The notes under the pieces were generated by a model. The model made no database searches and had not been told where the DNA came from. It saw only the letters and a list, made by a program, of their open reading frames with translations. Of a DNA stretch of 64,000 nt, positions 33,733-47,756 are shown piece by piece. The stretch is from Theobroma cacao. Taxonomy: Eukaryota > Streptophyta > Magnoliopsida > Malvales > Malvaceae. The position numbers were made by a program, and so were the translations under genes. Positions within the stretch are counted from its first letter, which is position 1. Every line of letters starts with the position of its first letter. The stretch is from NCBI RefSeq assembly GCF_000208745.1, contig NC_030855.1, forward strand, positions 10,711,270-10,775,269, written 5' to 3'.

Positions 33733-36176
33733 AATATGTTGCTAGTCCTTGAGCAAAACCTTAAAATGAAATAAACATAAAGGATGAAAACATCTCTTAC
33801 AAGTCAGTTGCACCAAATCCGACATCATGTTTAATTTCCTCATAAGTTATCTTATTTTCTTAACTCAATGCAAAGTATAAATACTATTCAAATTCACATT
33901 TCAACTCAATTGCAACCTTCCTTTGAAATGGATTCCTGTGTGTGTGTAGTCTCTTATAATGAACATCATGTCATTCAGATAGGTTTATGCTTAAGCAAAA
34001 TTCAAATTTAGTCTAAAGTTTCATAAGTTTGCTTTTCATCTCTCTTTCCACTAATGTAGACTGGCACATAATCAAGGATCCCTAGGACTTTATTCAGCTT
34101 GTAATATATGGCTAAGGTCAAGGTGGGATATGGGATAATATGTATCTCGAATTACTCAAAGCACATAATCATTCCAAGACCTATAAAGAGCTTTATTTTT
34201 CACTTCTCCTATTCACACCTCTTTTATTCTTTTATTGACCCTTTTTCATTCATCACACACGTTATTCTATTTTTGATTTCAATCTTTTTTTATTCACAAT
34301 TTATCACCCCTAAACTTGTTTCTTTTTGTAGTAGGTAGTGGGGTGAATGCTAACACAACTTCTCAAATTTTTTTCACAAGCTTCACCTTTTCTACCTTTT
34401 TGATCACTTAGCTTAATACACTCCCTAAATTGATCTATATACTTAGGAGTGATGTGTGTTAAAGTGGAGATTTATTTACAAGCTACGGTTATTTAATTAT
34501 TTGTTTAACAAAGAAAACAAAAAAATTAGGCTCAAAAGAGGTAAACTATGGATAAAATATAGCAAGGTGGGCTCAAAAGGCTCAAATGATCCAAAGGTGG
34601 CCTAATTCATTTCTTTAATTAGCTGTAGCCTAGGATTTCACCTCGAGAGAAACTCAAACAAATTCTAAAACTGAAGACTTTATTCAAAAATTTACACTCA
34701 CATATACTTATTTTAATTGATAATCATATGAGGCATCCAAAATTAGTGTGCAACTAATTTCGAGTTCATTTTTAATTTTATGCATGGAAACATTTTTTCA
34801 TATGTGAAAAGTCTTTACTAATCAGCATTAATAATATTATCCATTTTTAATCTTATTAGACTATAATTAAATATTATTACAAACTAAAACATTTTTTAAT
34901 TCATAATCCTTAAATATTACTTTTACTAATCCTTTTAAATTAAAGATGATGTGTCTTCAATTATCTAATCTCATTAGATAATTTGAATATAATATTTAAC
35001 ATAACATCATCTTTAATTATATTTAAACGTCCTATTCAAATTTCCCTCTTGAAAAGAAGGAAATTAATTCAAGATATTTATCTTGTCCATATTTATTACA
35101 CTTTCATATTTGTAGGAATCAAATTCCTAAATTTATAGATCTAATTAATTGAATTCTAATATCCTTACTTTAAGGAATCAAACTCCCTAATTTCAATATG
35201 TCAAAATTTATCTTTCTAGAACTTTTTCCATAAGATATTGTTTAGCCAATTAGTGTTTTTAATTGCACCAATTTAGGTTCCAAAAATGGGCATTAAAATC
35301 CCAAAAACCATGATTTGACAAAAGTTTGGCAGCACTGTACCAGTCATGTTTTTGTGGCTTAATGCGACACCAAATCAAGGAATTTAATTCCCAAATTTAA
35401 TCATGGTCACCTAACATATTGAACCTTTCCATTTTAAAATTTTATAATTTTTGAACTTGATTTAGCTGGTCAAAACCCCAAAAAATCATAGCCTATGTCT
35501 TCTAAACATAGCTACAGTTTTTAGATTGCATATGCAGCATTATGATGGCATAAATCAAGAGTTTAAATCCCTTAATTTTAGTAATCTTTCCAGGAATTTT
35601 TTGAACATATTCAAACTTCAAAATTTATCCAAAGAGGTATAACAATTGCACAACTTTAGGACTCTTTGAAGATGCCTTTCTCAACCAAAACCATGACCTG
35701 AAACTATGACTGGCAATAGTGCTTTTGACCATGATTTCATGGCTTTACTGCATCGTTTGCAGCTGATAAGCAATCATATTGAAACACTTCCAATGTAGAC
35801 TACTTTCAAATCTTTCTAGCATTTTTAGAGGCTATTAAACCCCCATTAAAAATTGAAAATCGAACCATATAAAAATTCGGACAGAAACTAATTCTGTCAC
35901 CAAACCGCATCTTGTTTCCCATGAATTCGAACCCTTTTCTTTCCTCACTCCTTTGTGCATTTCATGCACATATTATTCTTGCCAAAAATTAAACACTGAA
36001 ACCATATTAGAAATCCAATAAGAATATAAATTAAAATCGAATCTATCTATAAACATTCTTTAAAACAAAAACGATATTTAAAACTTACTCTATCATTGTC
36101 GAATGCCTCGTACCTAATCACAATTGATATTAAGCAACAACAAGAAATTAATTCACATTTAAAACAAGCCAAGGGA
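33733..36176 (-). other. Non-coding retroelement interior, two elements joined
   Basis: The left part (to about 34700) continues the 3' untranslated region of the gypsy element next to the polypurine tract. The right part belongs to the element whose primer site is at 36177. Both are very AT-rich. The only frame over 70 codons (34108-34338) has no motif. The junction between them is not visible to me. Confidence 0.45.
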
Positions 36177-36189
36177 GACTCCGATACCA
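36177..36189 (-). other. Primer-binding site of a non-coding LTR element
   Basis: TGGTATCGGAGTC on the minus strand resembles the initiator-Met site, one base from an LTR starting TGTTAGATAC at 36191. Confidence 0.65.
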
Positions 36190-36190
36190 C

Positions 36191-36789
36191 TGTTAGATAC
36201 GACATGATTATATTGAAAAATGTAGCTAAATAGAAAAATAAAATATTTCACCTACCTCAAATCACCTTGTTCTGTTTAATGCGAACAGAGCATTATGAGA
36301 AATGCAATCAGAATTAATTACCTTGTCAAAAATATTATATTCAATTGGTATCCTCTTGATGTTTAAAACCCATGTACACCCTAAATTGTGTAAGAACCCG
36401 AGGCACTCAATCGCTTGGCCTCTAATGTTGCACACATAGCCACTAAGGAATCTTTAGCGAGATGGGAACTTCCAACCATGCATTTGTGCCAGCAAAATGG
36501 ACAACAAATTATCCTTCTCTTCCTCTCTTAGTCTTCAACGAAATCACAAAAAAAACTCTTCCAAAAGAGTCTTACAAAGGATGGCGGCACTAAAGAGAGT
36601 TGTATTAGGTTTCTATAAAACTAAAACTAATAATTAAAAGTAGTTAACAAGATGACTTTATAACTAGGTTAATTAACAATATTATAACCTCTTATAATAT
36701 TAACTTTAGCACTTAATTAAACCATTTTAATTTAGTCCTTATTAGTTAATTAACCTAGTTTAAGATTTAAGTGCAACTTAATGACCACA
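36191..36789 (-). repeat. LTR of a non-coding (LARD-like) element, minus strand
   Basis: Starts TGTTAGATAC beside the primer site and can be followed to a CA at 36789, where family B sequence begins. About 600 bases, with a TATA-like TTTTATAG on the minus strand near 36613. Its partner LTR was not found to the left, and the interior has no coding frames. Confidence 0.5.
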
Positions 36790-39700
36790 TTCCTCCGATA
36801 AAGGCAAGGAAATTGCATCCGAGGACCAGTAGTCACAGTACTTCCAAAATTTGCACTCTAGACATTGTGAGTAAACTTACTGTCATTTTAATTATCTAGG
36901 GTGGCTTTTAGATGATTTCATGAATTCTATGGAAAAATGGATTTAAAAAGGTAAATTTTCATGTTTTATAAATAAATGTGTTTCAATGAAATTAATTTAC
37001 AAATTGTTTTGAAATTAATAATGATTTTAAAAAATAAAGTACACGGAGACTGCTATTTGTTGCAATTTGATTGCTTAAATTGATTGGCTTATGATAAATC
37101 GGGCATGATTAGCTAGTTGGCAATTGAATTGAAATACGGATTGTTTGTTTGCCTTGAAAGTCTGTGAATTACAATATCATGTTATTGAATTTTATTGATT
37201 GGTGGGATAATTATTAACTTACTACAGTAGGCGGGTTTCATGGACCAGCCTATGAGAAGGGCACGGTAACCCCGTTTATATGTGCTCACCTTGGTTGTAG
37301 AGGCGCATAAGGTAGCTTCTGAGGTGATATTTGAGTTCACTTCACACCAAACCTATCACAACCCGAAACCTCCCTCGGGCACATGACAACCGTCGTGACG
37401 TCCCGATTGACACTCATTGCTCGAAATGCCAATCGGAACCCCGCAAGGCTTACATATCAGTTTCTTGCCTTTTCTGTGAGCAATCGTTTTTAAATATTCC
37501 GTTTTAAACAATTACCAGTCGTTTCTGGCTCAAGTAAATCAAAAGACAAAAATATAGCATTTTTATATAAAACAATATTTATAGAAACACGTGTAAGTAA
37601 AATAAATTCATACATACAATAATTTACAAAGTTATAATGTACAATAATAATTACAATGACAAGTGGCCCATGAATACACCAAGTACTGGTGATAGTAACC
37701 TATTGTCTGTGAGGTAGAGATGTCAACTAGAATCCTCTACAAAATAGGGTATCTACAAGCTGCCACAGACCTGAAATGTTTAGAAATGAGGTGGGTGAGA
37801 TTTTGCAATCCTAATGAGTAAACAGACATTATCATAAATATCTAAAGATGAGTAACATGAAGGCAAGTTTAAACACAAATTACAAACCATTTCATAAGGT
37901 TTTCAATTTATTCCTTAAACCCTAAAATATTTGTAATTTACCAAAATAGTTGTTAAGGCTTATGACTTTTATTAAAACAAGGCTCAAGCCAAAATTAATC
38001 CTCAGGGATACCTTGGCCAAGGCATCTAACCGAATCCGCCAAGGTAGTTATGATATTTACATATGAAACACATTTTTATTTTTAAAACAAGCCGTTCATT
38101 GGCATTGGTAGAGTTACATATTCACGTGGGGGTTCGACGTGAAGTGAGCTCTAATACTACCCCGGGAGTTACCCTCCTCGCCTCTGCAACTGGAGTAACT
38201 ATGTAACCGGATTTACCATGCCCCTCTAATAGGCAGTCCACGGAAACCCGTCACTACAGTGACTAAACCCACCAATTTTAATAAAATTTCGACAATATAA
38301 CGTGGCATTTATTTATTTACCCAGCCTGCATAGTAAAAGACAACTTACATAAATTCCCAATGCAATTATAACATATAGCCACATATACTCATATATCATA
38401 AGCCATTCATAGGAAAATATATATTTCAAAATAATTGGCAACCTTCAATTACTCAATTTCATAATCAACATAATATATTTTTATTTGTCACATTTATTTC
38501 TAAAACATCAAAAATCCCGTTTTAATCTCGTTTTCATTTCATAAAATACATAAAGAGCATTTAAAAATAAACTCTAGATAATTTACAATAATAATAGGTT
38601 TACTCACCGTTTGTACAAATTAACTGATTTTTTTAGGTGCCCCGATCACTGTTCGTAGGGTACGACTTCCTTGCCTTTACCGGAAGACTCTCCTCCTAGA
38701 CACATTGCAAAATTTACCCAATTCACCACATTGATATTAAATCTCTATATAATTGACTTAAATCCTATACTAATGCATGGTATGAAATGCAATAGCTTAA
38801 AACGGCTTAAACGTGATATTAACCTATTTTTGGCACTTTACCCGTTAAATTGCTAACGCGCTCCATTTTAGCTCTAAATTGTCCCATTTTCTCCACAACG
38901 TTTCTAACCATTAAATATCAGCCAATAACCTTCTAAAATCACCAAAATCAGCTCACTTTCCTCCTTGGAAAATTCGGTCAAAAATGGGACATTTACTCGG
39001 TTAATTTTCCACTTTGTTTTTCTATCACATTTAACCATTTTTCATCATTTTCTCTTCATTTCTCTTAGAATAAAAATCAGTTCATCATCATTGTACATCA
39101 ATGCATATTCAGCCAAGGGTGGGTATTGTGAAAATTTCATGCTTTCTTGCCCAATTTAATTTCTATACACATTTAACTAACTAAAACTACCAATTTAACT
39201 AAAAATCAAAACCTAAAAATTCCAAAATCTCTCCCCTAGAATTTCGGCCAGCCCTTGGTTTCACTTTTTGATCTCTCTCCTCAAGCATTCTTAATGGAAA
39301 TAAAGGCATAGGAAAGGTAGAAATCAAGCTAAAATCGAAAAATCTTACCGTTAGAGGCGTAAACGGACGAAAAACGCGATTTTCCCTTTGAATTTTCTAG
39401 TTTTCCTTTGTTTTTCTCTTTTCTTCCTTTCCTCTCTATTTTCTCTCTTGTTCTTTCCTTATGGCCGGCCAGCACTTAATATGGGGTTTAAATGGGCTAA
39501 CTTTTCATTAAAACAATATTAAATCATTAAAAAGTGTCATGTGTCACTTTCCCATTGGCCCATTTTTAAAATTTCATCCATTTGTTTCCAAATTTTCACC
39601 ATACACTTGTCCCACATATCCATAGCTTAAATACAATTCTCAGACTTATCCAAAGTCTTGGTGGAGTAATTTTTGAAATTTACACTTTTGCCCCCATAAA

Positions 39701-41071
39701 AGTGAAAAATTACATTTTTACCCCAAAAACTCAAAAATTACCCATAGACATATTTTTCATCCCTTATACTCATACCATTCTCCAATTTGTCAAATTTGAT
39801 CTAAATTCTCTCAAAATCTCAAATTTTGTCTGCGAGTGGTAAAATTACGATTTTACCCCTGAACATCAAAATTTCCAATTTTACCCCAAATGAACCCTCG
39901 AACTCCGAACAATCATTTTTAGTCATTCATGGACTATAAAATATTAAATTTCATCATACGATTCCTATTTGAACTAGTTCGAGGTTAAATCAACTCAAGT
40001 GTACCGTTAGGTACAATACCGAGTTTCGTCTATTCTTAGGACTTTCCTAGCATAATAACATGCTACTCAGTGCATGTATGTCATGACATGTGTTTATAGG
40101 GTCGAGTTTTACAGAACCACCACGTGATGGTGAACTCAGCCAACGCTAAGGAAGGACTGTGATGTCCAACGAAAAATGTGTTTTATGCGAAATGTGAATT
40201 TTTAACAACCTTGGCGGTCTTGGTAGGATGCCTCGGCCAAGGTGTCTTCGAGGATGGATTTATGGCACAAGCCTAGTTTTTATGAGATTCATAAGCCTCG
40301 TTACGTATTTTGAATGAAATGTGTTCTAATGCTATGACCTAGTTTACGATGATTTACTTTATCATCTCCATGTACTCAACTCTAGATGTTTATGATGATG
40401 TCTGTTTACTCATTGGGATTTTATAATCTCACCACCCTCCTTTTCACCCATTTCAGGCTCAGTATAGGCTGTAGATAGCTGATATCGTCAAAGGCTACAA
40501 TTGGCTTTACTTCCTCAACAACTATAGGTTTACAGCCTTCGTTCATTTTTGTCATTTGGGGGTCCACATGTCACTGTAAATTAAACTTCATACTCTAGTT
40601 ATCTGTACTACTGTATGTAGGAATTTATTTTGCTTTTACGCTGTAAAAATTATTTACGTAGTGTTTTGAAAATATATTATTTTATAAGAAAATAGAATAT
40701 TTTTTTTAATATTTTTATTTTATTCTAACAATCATAATTTCACTTTAAACGAATGTTTTAGACATCCAAATTTATTTTTGATTATGAAATATGTGTTTTG
40801 CACCTTATACTACATTATTAGCTAGTCTCAAAATTTTCAAAGAAAAATGACTAAAATACCCCTGTGAGACATAAATTATTTTTTTATTATTTTAAGTTGG
40901 AAATAGTTTAAAATGTTTTAGAATGTGATATTTGGCAACGGTTACTCACAATGAAAATGAGAAACTGATATTAAAGCCTTGTGGGATTTCGGTTAGCATT
41001 TCGAGTAATGAGTGTCTATCGGGACACCGCGGCAATTGTCACGGGCTCGAGGGGAGTACCGAGTCATGACA
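36790..41071 (+). mobile_element. 5'-truncated family B LTR, interrupted by an inverted LTR
   Basis: Its two pieces (36790-37353 and 40119-41071) align in order with the family B solo LTR at about 51413-52953. The left piece starts at 'tcctccgataaaggcaa', as at 51413, so the first ~1.4 kb is missing. The end reads GAGTCATGACA. No interior or genes. Confidence 0.8.
37354..40113 (-). mobile_element. Family B-type LTR inserted in reverse inside a family B LTR
   Basis: 2760 bases. Minus-strand start TGTAAAACTCGACCC at 40113; other end at 37354, where TG has mutated to TA. Flanks AAACC (37349-37353) and GAACC (40114-40118) are a target duplication with one change. The uninterrupted sequence is seen at 51988-51992 in the solo LTR. 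It lacks an interior, so it is a solo LTR. Open frames in it (for example 38671-38856, 39582-39842) show no motifs. Confidence 0.88.
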
Positions 41072-43545
41072 AAAGGAGTAAAAAGATTGCATAAAGGGTT
41101 GGAGGAGAACAAGCTAAATTGTTGAGGGGCATTTTCATAATTTGAGTGAAGTGGATAAGCTTGAGCTATAAATATTTCTTTCTTCCAACAACTTCTTCTC
41201 CCATTTTCCAGCAGCTTCTTCTTCTTCTTCCTTCTTCTCTTTCACGTTGCTTCCAACCTCCATGAAAGCTTGATATAAACCTCCATAATCTCCCTCAAAA
41301 TAGCTCCACTTTTCATTATTTTAGTGAACCCTTTCATAAACCCTTGTGCTCTTCCACTTTCTCACTTTAAAACCCTTGAAAAAAATTCTAATTTCCATAC
41401 TCTCTCTCACTAGTTAAGTGTTTTAGAGAGAGAAAGAGGAAGCTTCAATAATAGCTTGAAAGTTTTGGAAAGAATTTCAAATACAAGCTACCAAGGTGAG
41501 TAGTACACTAGAATTGAGTTTTAGTGTTGAAAATGATTAGTGTTTAGACTTGGGGATGATTTGGTAGTTGGGGTTGTTCATTCACATTAGAGTGATTAAG
41601 ATAGTGAACTTAGATAGCCACTTAAATGGTAATTTGAAAGCTAGCTAAGAGAAAGCTTTTAGAATTTATAAGTATATGGCTTGAATTAATGGTGATGCCA
41701 ATGTGATAATAGGTTCCAACAAAGCCCCATCGCCCCATTTGGACAATTAGAGAAGTAGAGTCGACTAAAGGTTCAACAAGATACCGGTGAGTGAACTTGC
41801 ATTTCAAAACTATTTTGGGAATGTAAATGTATTTGCACAATGCCTTTGAATGAGTTTATTCAAATTTTCTTAAAAATGGGTACCTTGGGAACAAGCTTTT
41901 GGTTATTGTCTTTATATATGACATGTGGCTGTTATGGATTCTTATTCTATGTCATTGTGTTGATATACATATATGTTGTGCATTGATGGCTGACATTGTG
42001 TGATAATGATAACCATGCGTGTGCAAGATGTGGGGGCATGCACATGCCGGTGATGATGGTGGTGAGGGTGTTGGATGATGAAAGTGCCCGTGTGAACAAT
42101 GTGGGGGGATGCACACAATGGCACTAATTGTGCACAATGTGGGGGGATGCACATGATGACTCCGGCTATGTGCACGATGTGAGGGGATGCACATGAGCTA
42201 GATGAGATGATAGTGGTATTGGTACTTATCCATGTATGTATACGTATATATGTTTAGAGAAAAAAAGTCATGAATATGGTTTATGGTTGAAATGCATATG
42301 AATTTGGCATGTTGAACTTTGGAAATTTTATGTGTTTCATGTTGATTTTGTCATTTCAGCAAGATGGCCTTTTTCTTGAAAAAACGAAAATATTTCTTTA
42401 GTGCTCTGTTTCTCGTTGCAGCAAGAAACTCTTGAGTTTGAAGGGGTAATGCTGGTCGAAATCTCGCTGCAGCGAGAAAGTTACTATAGCTTCTCATTGC
42501 AGCGAGATTCATTCTCGCTAGAGTGAGAAACTTTCTGTTTTATGGCATAAATTTTGCTGCAGCGAGATTCATTCTCGCTACAGCAAAAAACTTTCTGTTT
42601 TGTTTCTTATTTTGTTCGGTTGTTGACTATTTTCCACTTCTTTGGTACCATAGTTGAGTATGGACTTCTAACATTAAGGAATTAATTAGTTAAGTTTGAA
42701 ATGAGGAGGTTTGGTGAGAAACTCTCTTCCAGTTGAGAAACCCTTGTATGGCTAATAACTTGAATCCTTGCTTCCCTGCAGCAGAAAGTACACTGCAACC
42801 AGAATACCTTTCCGCTGCAGCGAGAATGCCTTTTCGCTGTAGCGAGGACCGATTGCTTATTTGACTTGATTTGCATGAATGCTATTAAAGTTTTCACTCT
42901 CTAAATCCTTTGTTGAGCATGGACCCTTTTCATAAGTGATTTACTCATGAGGGGTTTACATGAGGGGTTTTAATAAGAATTAAAACAAATTGCATTGTTT
43001 TGAAAAATGAATGCATCATGATTTTGTTAAACATTCCTTATTGTTTGCTTGTTCCCTTCTTGTTCACTCACTAGGTTTATACTCACCATTTTCAACTTCA
43101 TGTTTTCTGATCAAGAGGCAGTCGGTAACTAGGTTGAGGTTTACTCGTAGACTTGTATCCATCTTTTGGTAGGTATCAATGGCATTCAGTAGCTGCACCT
43201 TAGCTATAGTTGCTCTACTAGAAGTCTATAGTCCTTTTTGTTTAACACACGTGCCCTGATGTAAATTGTTAAGACGTGTATTGTCTTAAGCAATAAATGT
43301 TTATATTATTTAATGTTGCCACTATGTAATGGCACGGATGATATTATTTTGAATCATACAAATATGAATATATGGTATCGATAGAAAAGTTTTAACATAT
43401 TCGTTAGTAAGAATTACGAAATACAGTGGCAAGAATGAATGATGAAATCGATGAATGGAGTCACATAGATAGGCTTGCTTGAGCTTAGTGGGCTATGTCC
43501 ATTGGGCCCATGCGTCGATCATGGCCCGAAAATTGGGTCATGACA
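41072..43545 (+). mobile_element. 5'-truncated family A LTR, plus orientation
   Basis: Matches the reverse complement of the other family A LTRs from the 'aaaggagtaaaaag' point to the end GGGTCATGACA. About 300 bases of the LTR start are missing. It contains the TATA box (41167-41174), the ~40 bp tandem block (42005-42200) and many CTCGCTGCAGCGAG copies (42462-42477 perfect for 16 bases; others to 42850). It keeps the empty site for the nested solo LTR at 42648. Confidence 0.88.
42410..42850. repeat. Palindrome array in plus-strand family A LTR
   Basis: At least eight copies or remnants of TTCTCGCTGCAGCGAGAA, the most in any LTR here. TCTCGCTGCAGCGAGA lies at 42462-42477 and CCGCTGCAGCGAGAA at about 42812-42826. 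Confidence 0.8.
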
Positions 43546-44615
43546 AAAGAGAAGAAAAAAAAAGTACAACTATGACTTTTTACAAATCTAGAAATGTTAC
43601 AACTAAGCTCAAACATTTTTTCTAGATTTAAAATGAAAAGCAAGTGTTTTTAGAGAAGGATATTTGGCTTTTTGCTCAAAATGGCTCTTCTTTCTTCAAA
43701 TCTACTTTCTTTGATTGTTGGAGCTTCCTTTTATACTTAGGAAGTCAGATTTTTCTATTGGAGACAGTTATTAGCAGTTGAAGACAACTCTGATGATATT
43801 CTAACAGTTATTTTGTCCTCTAGTACTTAAATTCAAATGGGTTCACAAAGTTCGACTAACTAGTTACAAGTAGCTTTAACTGATTACAACTTCTCTGCCT
43901 TGCACTGTCTTGTTATTGTGTTATCTGCTCTAACCGATTACAAGAGGCTTTAATCAATTGCAACTTCTTTGTCTTTCACTATCTTGCTACTGTGTTTTCT
44001 ACTCTAACCAATTACAAGAGGCTCTAACCGATTAAGAGATCTCTATCTTCAAGCCTTTCTACTTTAGAAGACTTTATCTAACTATTTAACAGTCCTCTTA
44101 ACTGATTGGAGCTTCACCTCCTTTAGCCTTAACTTATTAACACAAGCTCTAATCAATTAAAAATTCTTCGAATTTGTAATTCTTCATTTTGGCTTCATTT
44201 AATCGTCAACTTTACTTTGAAATTGAATTTTGGCGCTTAGAGGATCTTCAAGTGTCGTGCTCTAACTGATTAACCTCATGCCTTAATTGATTAGCGCACC
44301 TTCATTTTCCTTTGTCCAGCACCTCCCTATTCAGTTAAGCCTAATGTTAACTTATTAACATTTTTCTATTTTGTTTTAACTGATAACCTACTCATTCCTT
44401 AACTAATTAAGGCTTTTTAATAATCAGTTACTAATGTCGTGTCTTCACAAACTCTTTCCATTTTTCTCACTTTAACTTATTAAACTATCTATTGCATGAT
44501 CTTGCTTTCAATTATTCATTTTATTGAGGAAAGATATCCTGCACACTTAATTAATGAAGTTAAACATTAATGAATAAGAAATGTTTTGTTATTATCAAAA
44601 ACATATGAGTCAACA
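43546..44615 (-). repeat. Sirevirus-type LTR fragment, minus strand
   Basis: The right end reads, on the minus strand, TGTTGACTCATATG. It then shows the 'tttttgataataacaaaacat' signature seen at the start of the Sirevirus LTR (23427). A minus-strand TATA box (TATAAAAGG) is at 43727-43735. Between 43855 and 44420 the phrase 'taaccgattac' or variants (taatcaattg, taactgatta) recurs a dozen or so times. The left end is lost where the family A LTR joins. Confidence 0.7.
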
Positions 44616-47040
44616 CACAACCCTTGTTTACCACCATTCCTACATGCACACACACATAGTCATAGGGTAATAGAACCCACTCAACCTCAAGTCAAATCAA
44701 CATTCAGAATTCCCTCATCGAACAACACACAACTTCACAATGAGACCATCATGTCCCTATCTTTCCATATGTCCACAAAATAGCAACAATCACATTTATC
44801 GAGCTTCATTTGTCAATAAGCTCTTTAAAGTTCTGAGTGCCTCAATAATCATGGGTCACTGGCTACATATACATCAACAGTCTCATTTTATTTTAATCAT
44901 GTCCTAATAGCTGCATATACATGAATACTATCACAATAGATTATGCATCAATATTTCGTCAACAAATGGGCAATCTAATCTCACCTCGTGGTATCACCAT
45001 CACATTGATTTAGTCACAGCATATCTAGTAGCCATTAAAATCATACATCACCTAAATGTCTAATAGCTCATGCTTCCCAATGGCATTCACAAGCAAACTC
45101 ATATACTAACATGTACATTAACAATATTCTAGCCTAAGCACACCCATCTAGGCAACCACATTTACATATATACATACATAGTTCTTTAGCCTAGGCATGT
45201 TCAACTAGGCCTACATTCATAATATAGTACCAGTGCAGTGCATTTTTTTATGGAGTAGGATCTAAGTGGATTGATGTGATTGTGTAAAGCACGGATTTCA
45301 AAAAAATTTCTTTTATAAAGGAAGCAAGCAATCGAATTACACAAGCTAAAAAACACATCATTCTCATTGCAAGTAACATAATCACATCATAAAAAAATAA
45401 AAATCTATTAAGTAAGATAAAATGTACCTTTTATTTGAGATTTTTATTTACAGATACCACCACACCAACGATTAATTTCTCGACCAAACAAGTTTACCAT
45501 TTATTTGTCAATAATGCTTTCTACTTGAACCTTGAGTGGACTAGGTGTGCAATGCTAGAATACAAGATAGCAACTGATTTTGTCTCTCTTTTCTTCCTAA
45601 AAATTAATGGCTATTTTTTTAAAATAAATTTAGCCGAGAATGAGAGAGAGGAAAAGAGGTACGACAAAGTTAGGAGGTGAAGGAGGAGAGAAGTGATGGC
45701 TGAAACTGTTTCAAGAAAGATATGTACGTATTTTTTTCTCCCAATCTATTCTCCTTTTATTAAAACTCTTGCCTCAAAGGTTTAATCAAAATCAAATACT
45801 TTTAAATCACTTTTGATCATCCATTCAGAGTTATGGGTGCATCAAACATGCTCCATAATTATCAATATTAAAATTAAAGAATAAGTAATTTAAATTATTT
45901 AATTATCATTTAGAGTTTTTGATAAAATAAAACTCCTTGTTGAATAATAACTCTTATTTTATTATTACCCATCTTTATTTACAAAGAATTAACAATAAAT
46001 AAAAAGTAATAGTCAAACATGGAGTCTCCTTTCATCAACATGGATGTCTAAATTAAGATAAAACATGTTTTCTTGTCTAAATTAAGACAAGTATGTTTTC
46101 ATGTCTAAATTATGACAAAACATGTTAAAGCTGTTATTTTTTTACATAATTTAATTAATCAAATAAAACATGCATTCCAACTTAAACAAGTTGAATTCTA
46201 CGAAGCTAAGTGGGGAATCTATTTGGACATAGATATTGCGAGCTCCAATAAACTAAGAATTAGTCTTAATCTCATTAAGATAATTCAAGCTTATTAACCA
46301 TGAAATCACTCCATCATAGATTCATGGTTGCACTCTTGGATTAACTATAATTATAGGAAATGATTCAATACTTGACATTAATTATTAGTTGTCCAATTGC
46401 AAATCCTATATTGTAAACCCTCATAACCATCCAATGACAAAAGGTGAAATTACACTTTTACCCTTTATGTTAATTTTGTCCCTTAGTCTAAAATTTCATC
46501 CAATTAGTGATTCAATACTCTAGATCTAACCTTTTGAGAATCCATATGTGATGAGTAGTTAATTCATCAATCCACTAGTCCTAGATTAATCACCAATCTT
46601 CCTGAAATCACTAAGAATGATGTTAATGCTATGAACTCCATCATTTTGATATATATTCCCAGATGTTCATCTCAATTATAATCTCAACATACAAAGTCTA
46701 GATCAACACTTTATGATGATCTTGCTCATGGTATATCAAAGATTACAAGGAGATTAAACACAAGTCCACTATCCATCAAGATTTCGATTCTACTATAAGC
46801 AAATGCATAAATGTGAGATCAAGATTTAAGTAACGGTTAAACTTAAATTTGATTCTCACATGATTCCAGTGCATGTTATAGTGTTTTAAGGGTTGTTGTC
46901 ACTATGTTGGGTTTAACAAGTTCTTAGTATAAAGTTTCAAAAATTCAAGCGTACTCAAGACTTGCACAATCCATTAACTTAAATGAACTTGGCAATAGGG
47001 TAGTTTAAGAAAGTAGTAAGATAGCTTCCCCATCTTGTGT
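44616..47040. other. Non-coding repeat sequence, mostly a LARD-like interior
   Basis: No credible gene. The part from about 45840 to 47040 leads into the polypurine tract and LTR at 47041, so it is read as interior of a non-coding LTR element. A 'gtctaaattaagacaa' unit recurs three times at 46045-46125. The stretch near 46258 resembles 34957-34995. The frame at 45435-45680 has no motif. Confidence 0.45.
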
Positions 47041-47050
47041 GAGGGGGAGA
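47041..47050 (+). other. Polypurine tract
   Basis: GAGGGGGAGA directly before an LTR starting TGTTGGATTG. Confidence 0.75.
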
Positions 47051-47567
47051 TGTTGGATTGTCGAGATTACAACCATGATGGTCTAGCCTATTTCACTAAG
47101 TCTTCCAAAGGGTATAGAGTTAACCTCTTTATCCTTGCTATTTAATTTTAAATTACCAAGGATTATCTTATAATTAAGTTATCACGATTATCAAGTTACC
47201 AAATAATTTAATAAAAAGGGTTTTATAAATAGGCTTGAAATCTTTAACCAAAGCACATTTGTTAACCAAAAAACATTAACATCAAAACATAAAAAAATAA
47301 CTTGCCACTCCTCAAAGAAAACCGTCTCTCGATTCATTACCAAGTTGGGATTTTCACAATGTGAAATGTGTGGTCACTACTTGTTTTTCAAGCAATTTTG
47401 CGTTACGAGTTTTTTAGAGATCAATAGGTTTGTAAAACATCTACAATCAAAATCTTGGGGACACTTTACATTAGTCTTGAAAAAGTAAAGGTTTGGCACA
47501 AGTTTGATCAAAAAGATTATTTCAAAAAAAAATTTTTATAATAGGATTTTTACTTGAAATCTTAACA
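47051..47567 (+). repeat. 3' LTR of a non-coding LTR element
   Basis: 517 bases from TGTTGGATTG to CTTAACA (TGTT/AACA inverted ends), with a TATA box (TATAAATA, 47224-47231) and copia-like appearance. No upstream LTR partner or coding region was identified. Confidence 0.6.
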
Positions 47568-47756
47568 ATCACACTCACATTAGATGTGAAGGAATTATGT
47601 TCTAATACAAATTTGAATGTTGGATGAGTTTTCCAACTATTTTAACATGAATTTCTTTCCACGATTGTGTTGGTTTGATGTGAGCTTGATGGATGAAAGT
47701 ATGGTTAAAAAAAAAGAAACCAAAGAAAGACATTTTTGCAAACTTAAGCATGAAGA

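Noticed and set aside
36191..36789. Pairing 36191-36789 with a left LTR to define a complete LARD element
   Set aside because: I could not find a matching LTR in 33733-36176, so only one LTR is annotated.
41942..42194. Histidine- and proline-rich minus-strand frames
   Set aside because: They lie on the ~40 bp tandem block of a family A LTR; the same block gives similar frames at 28253-28817.
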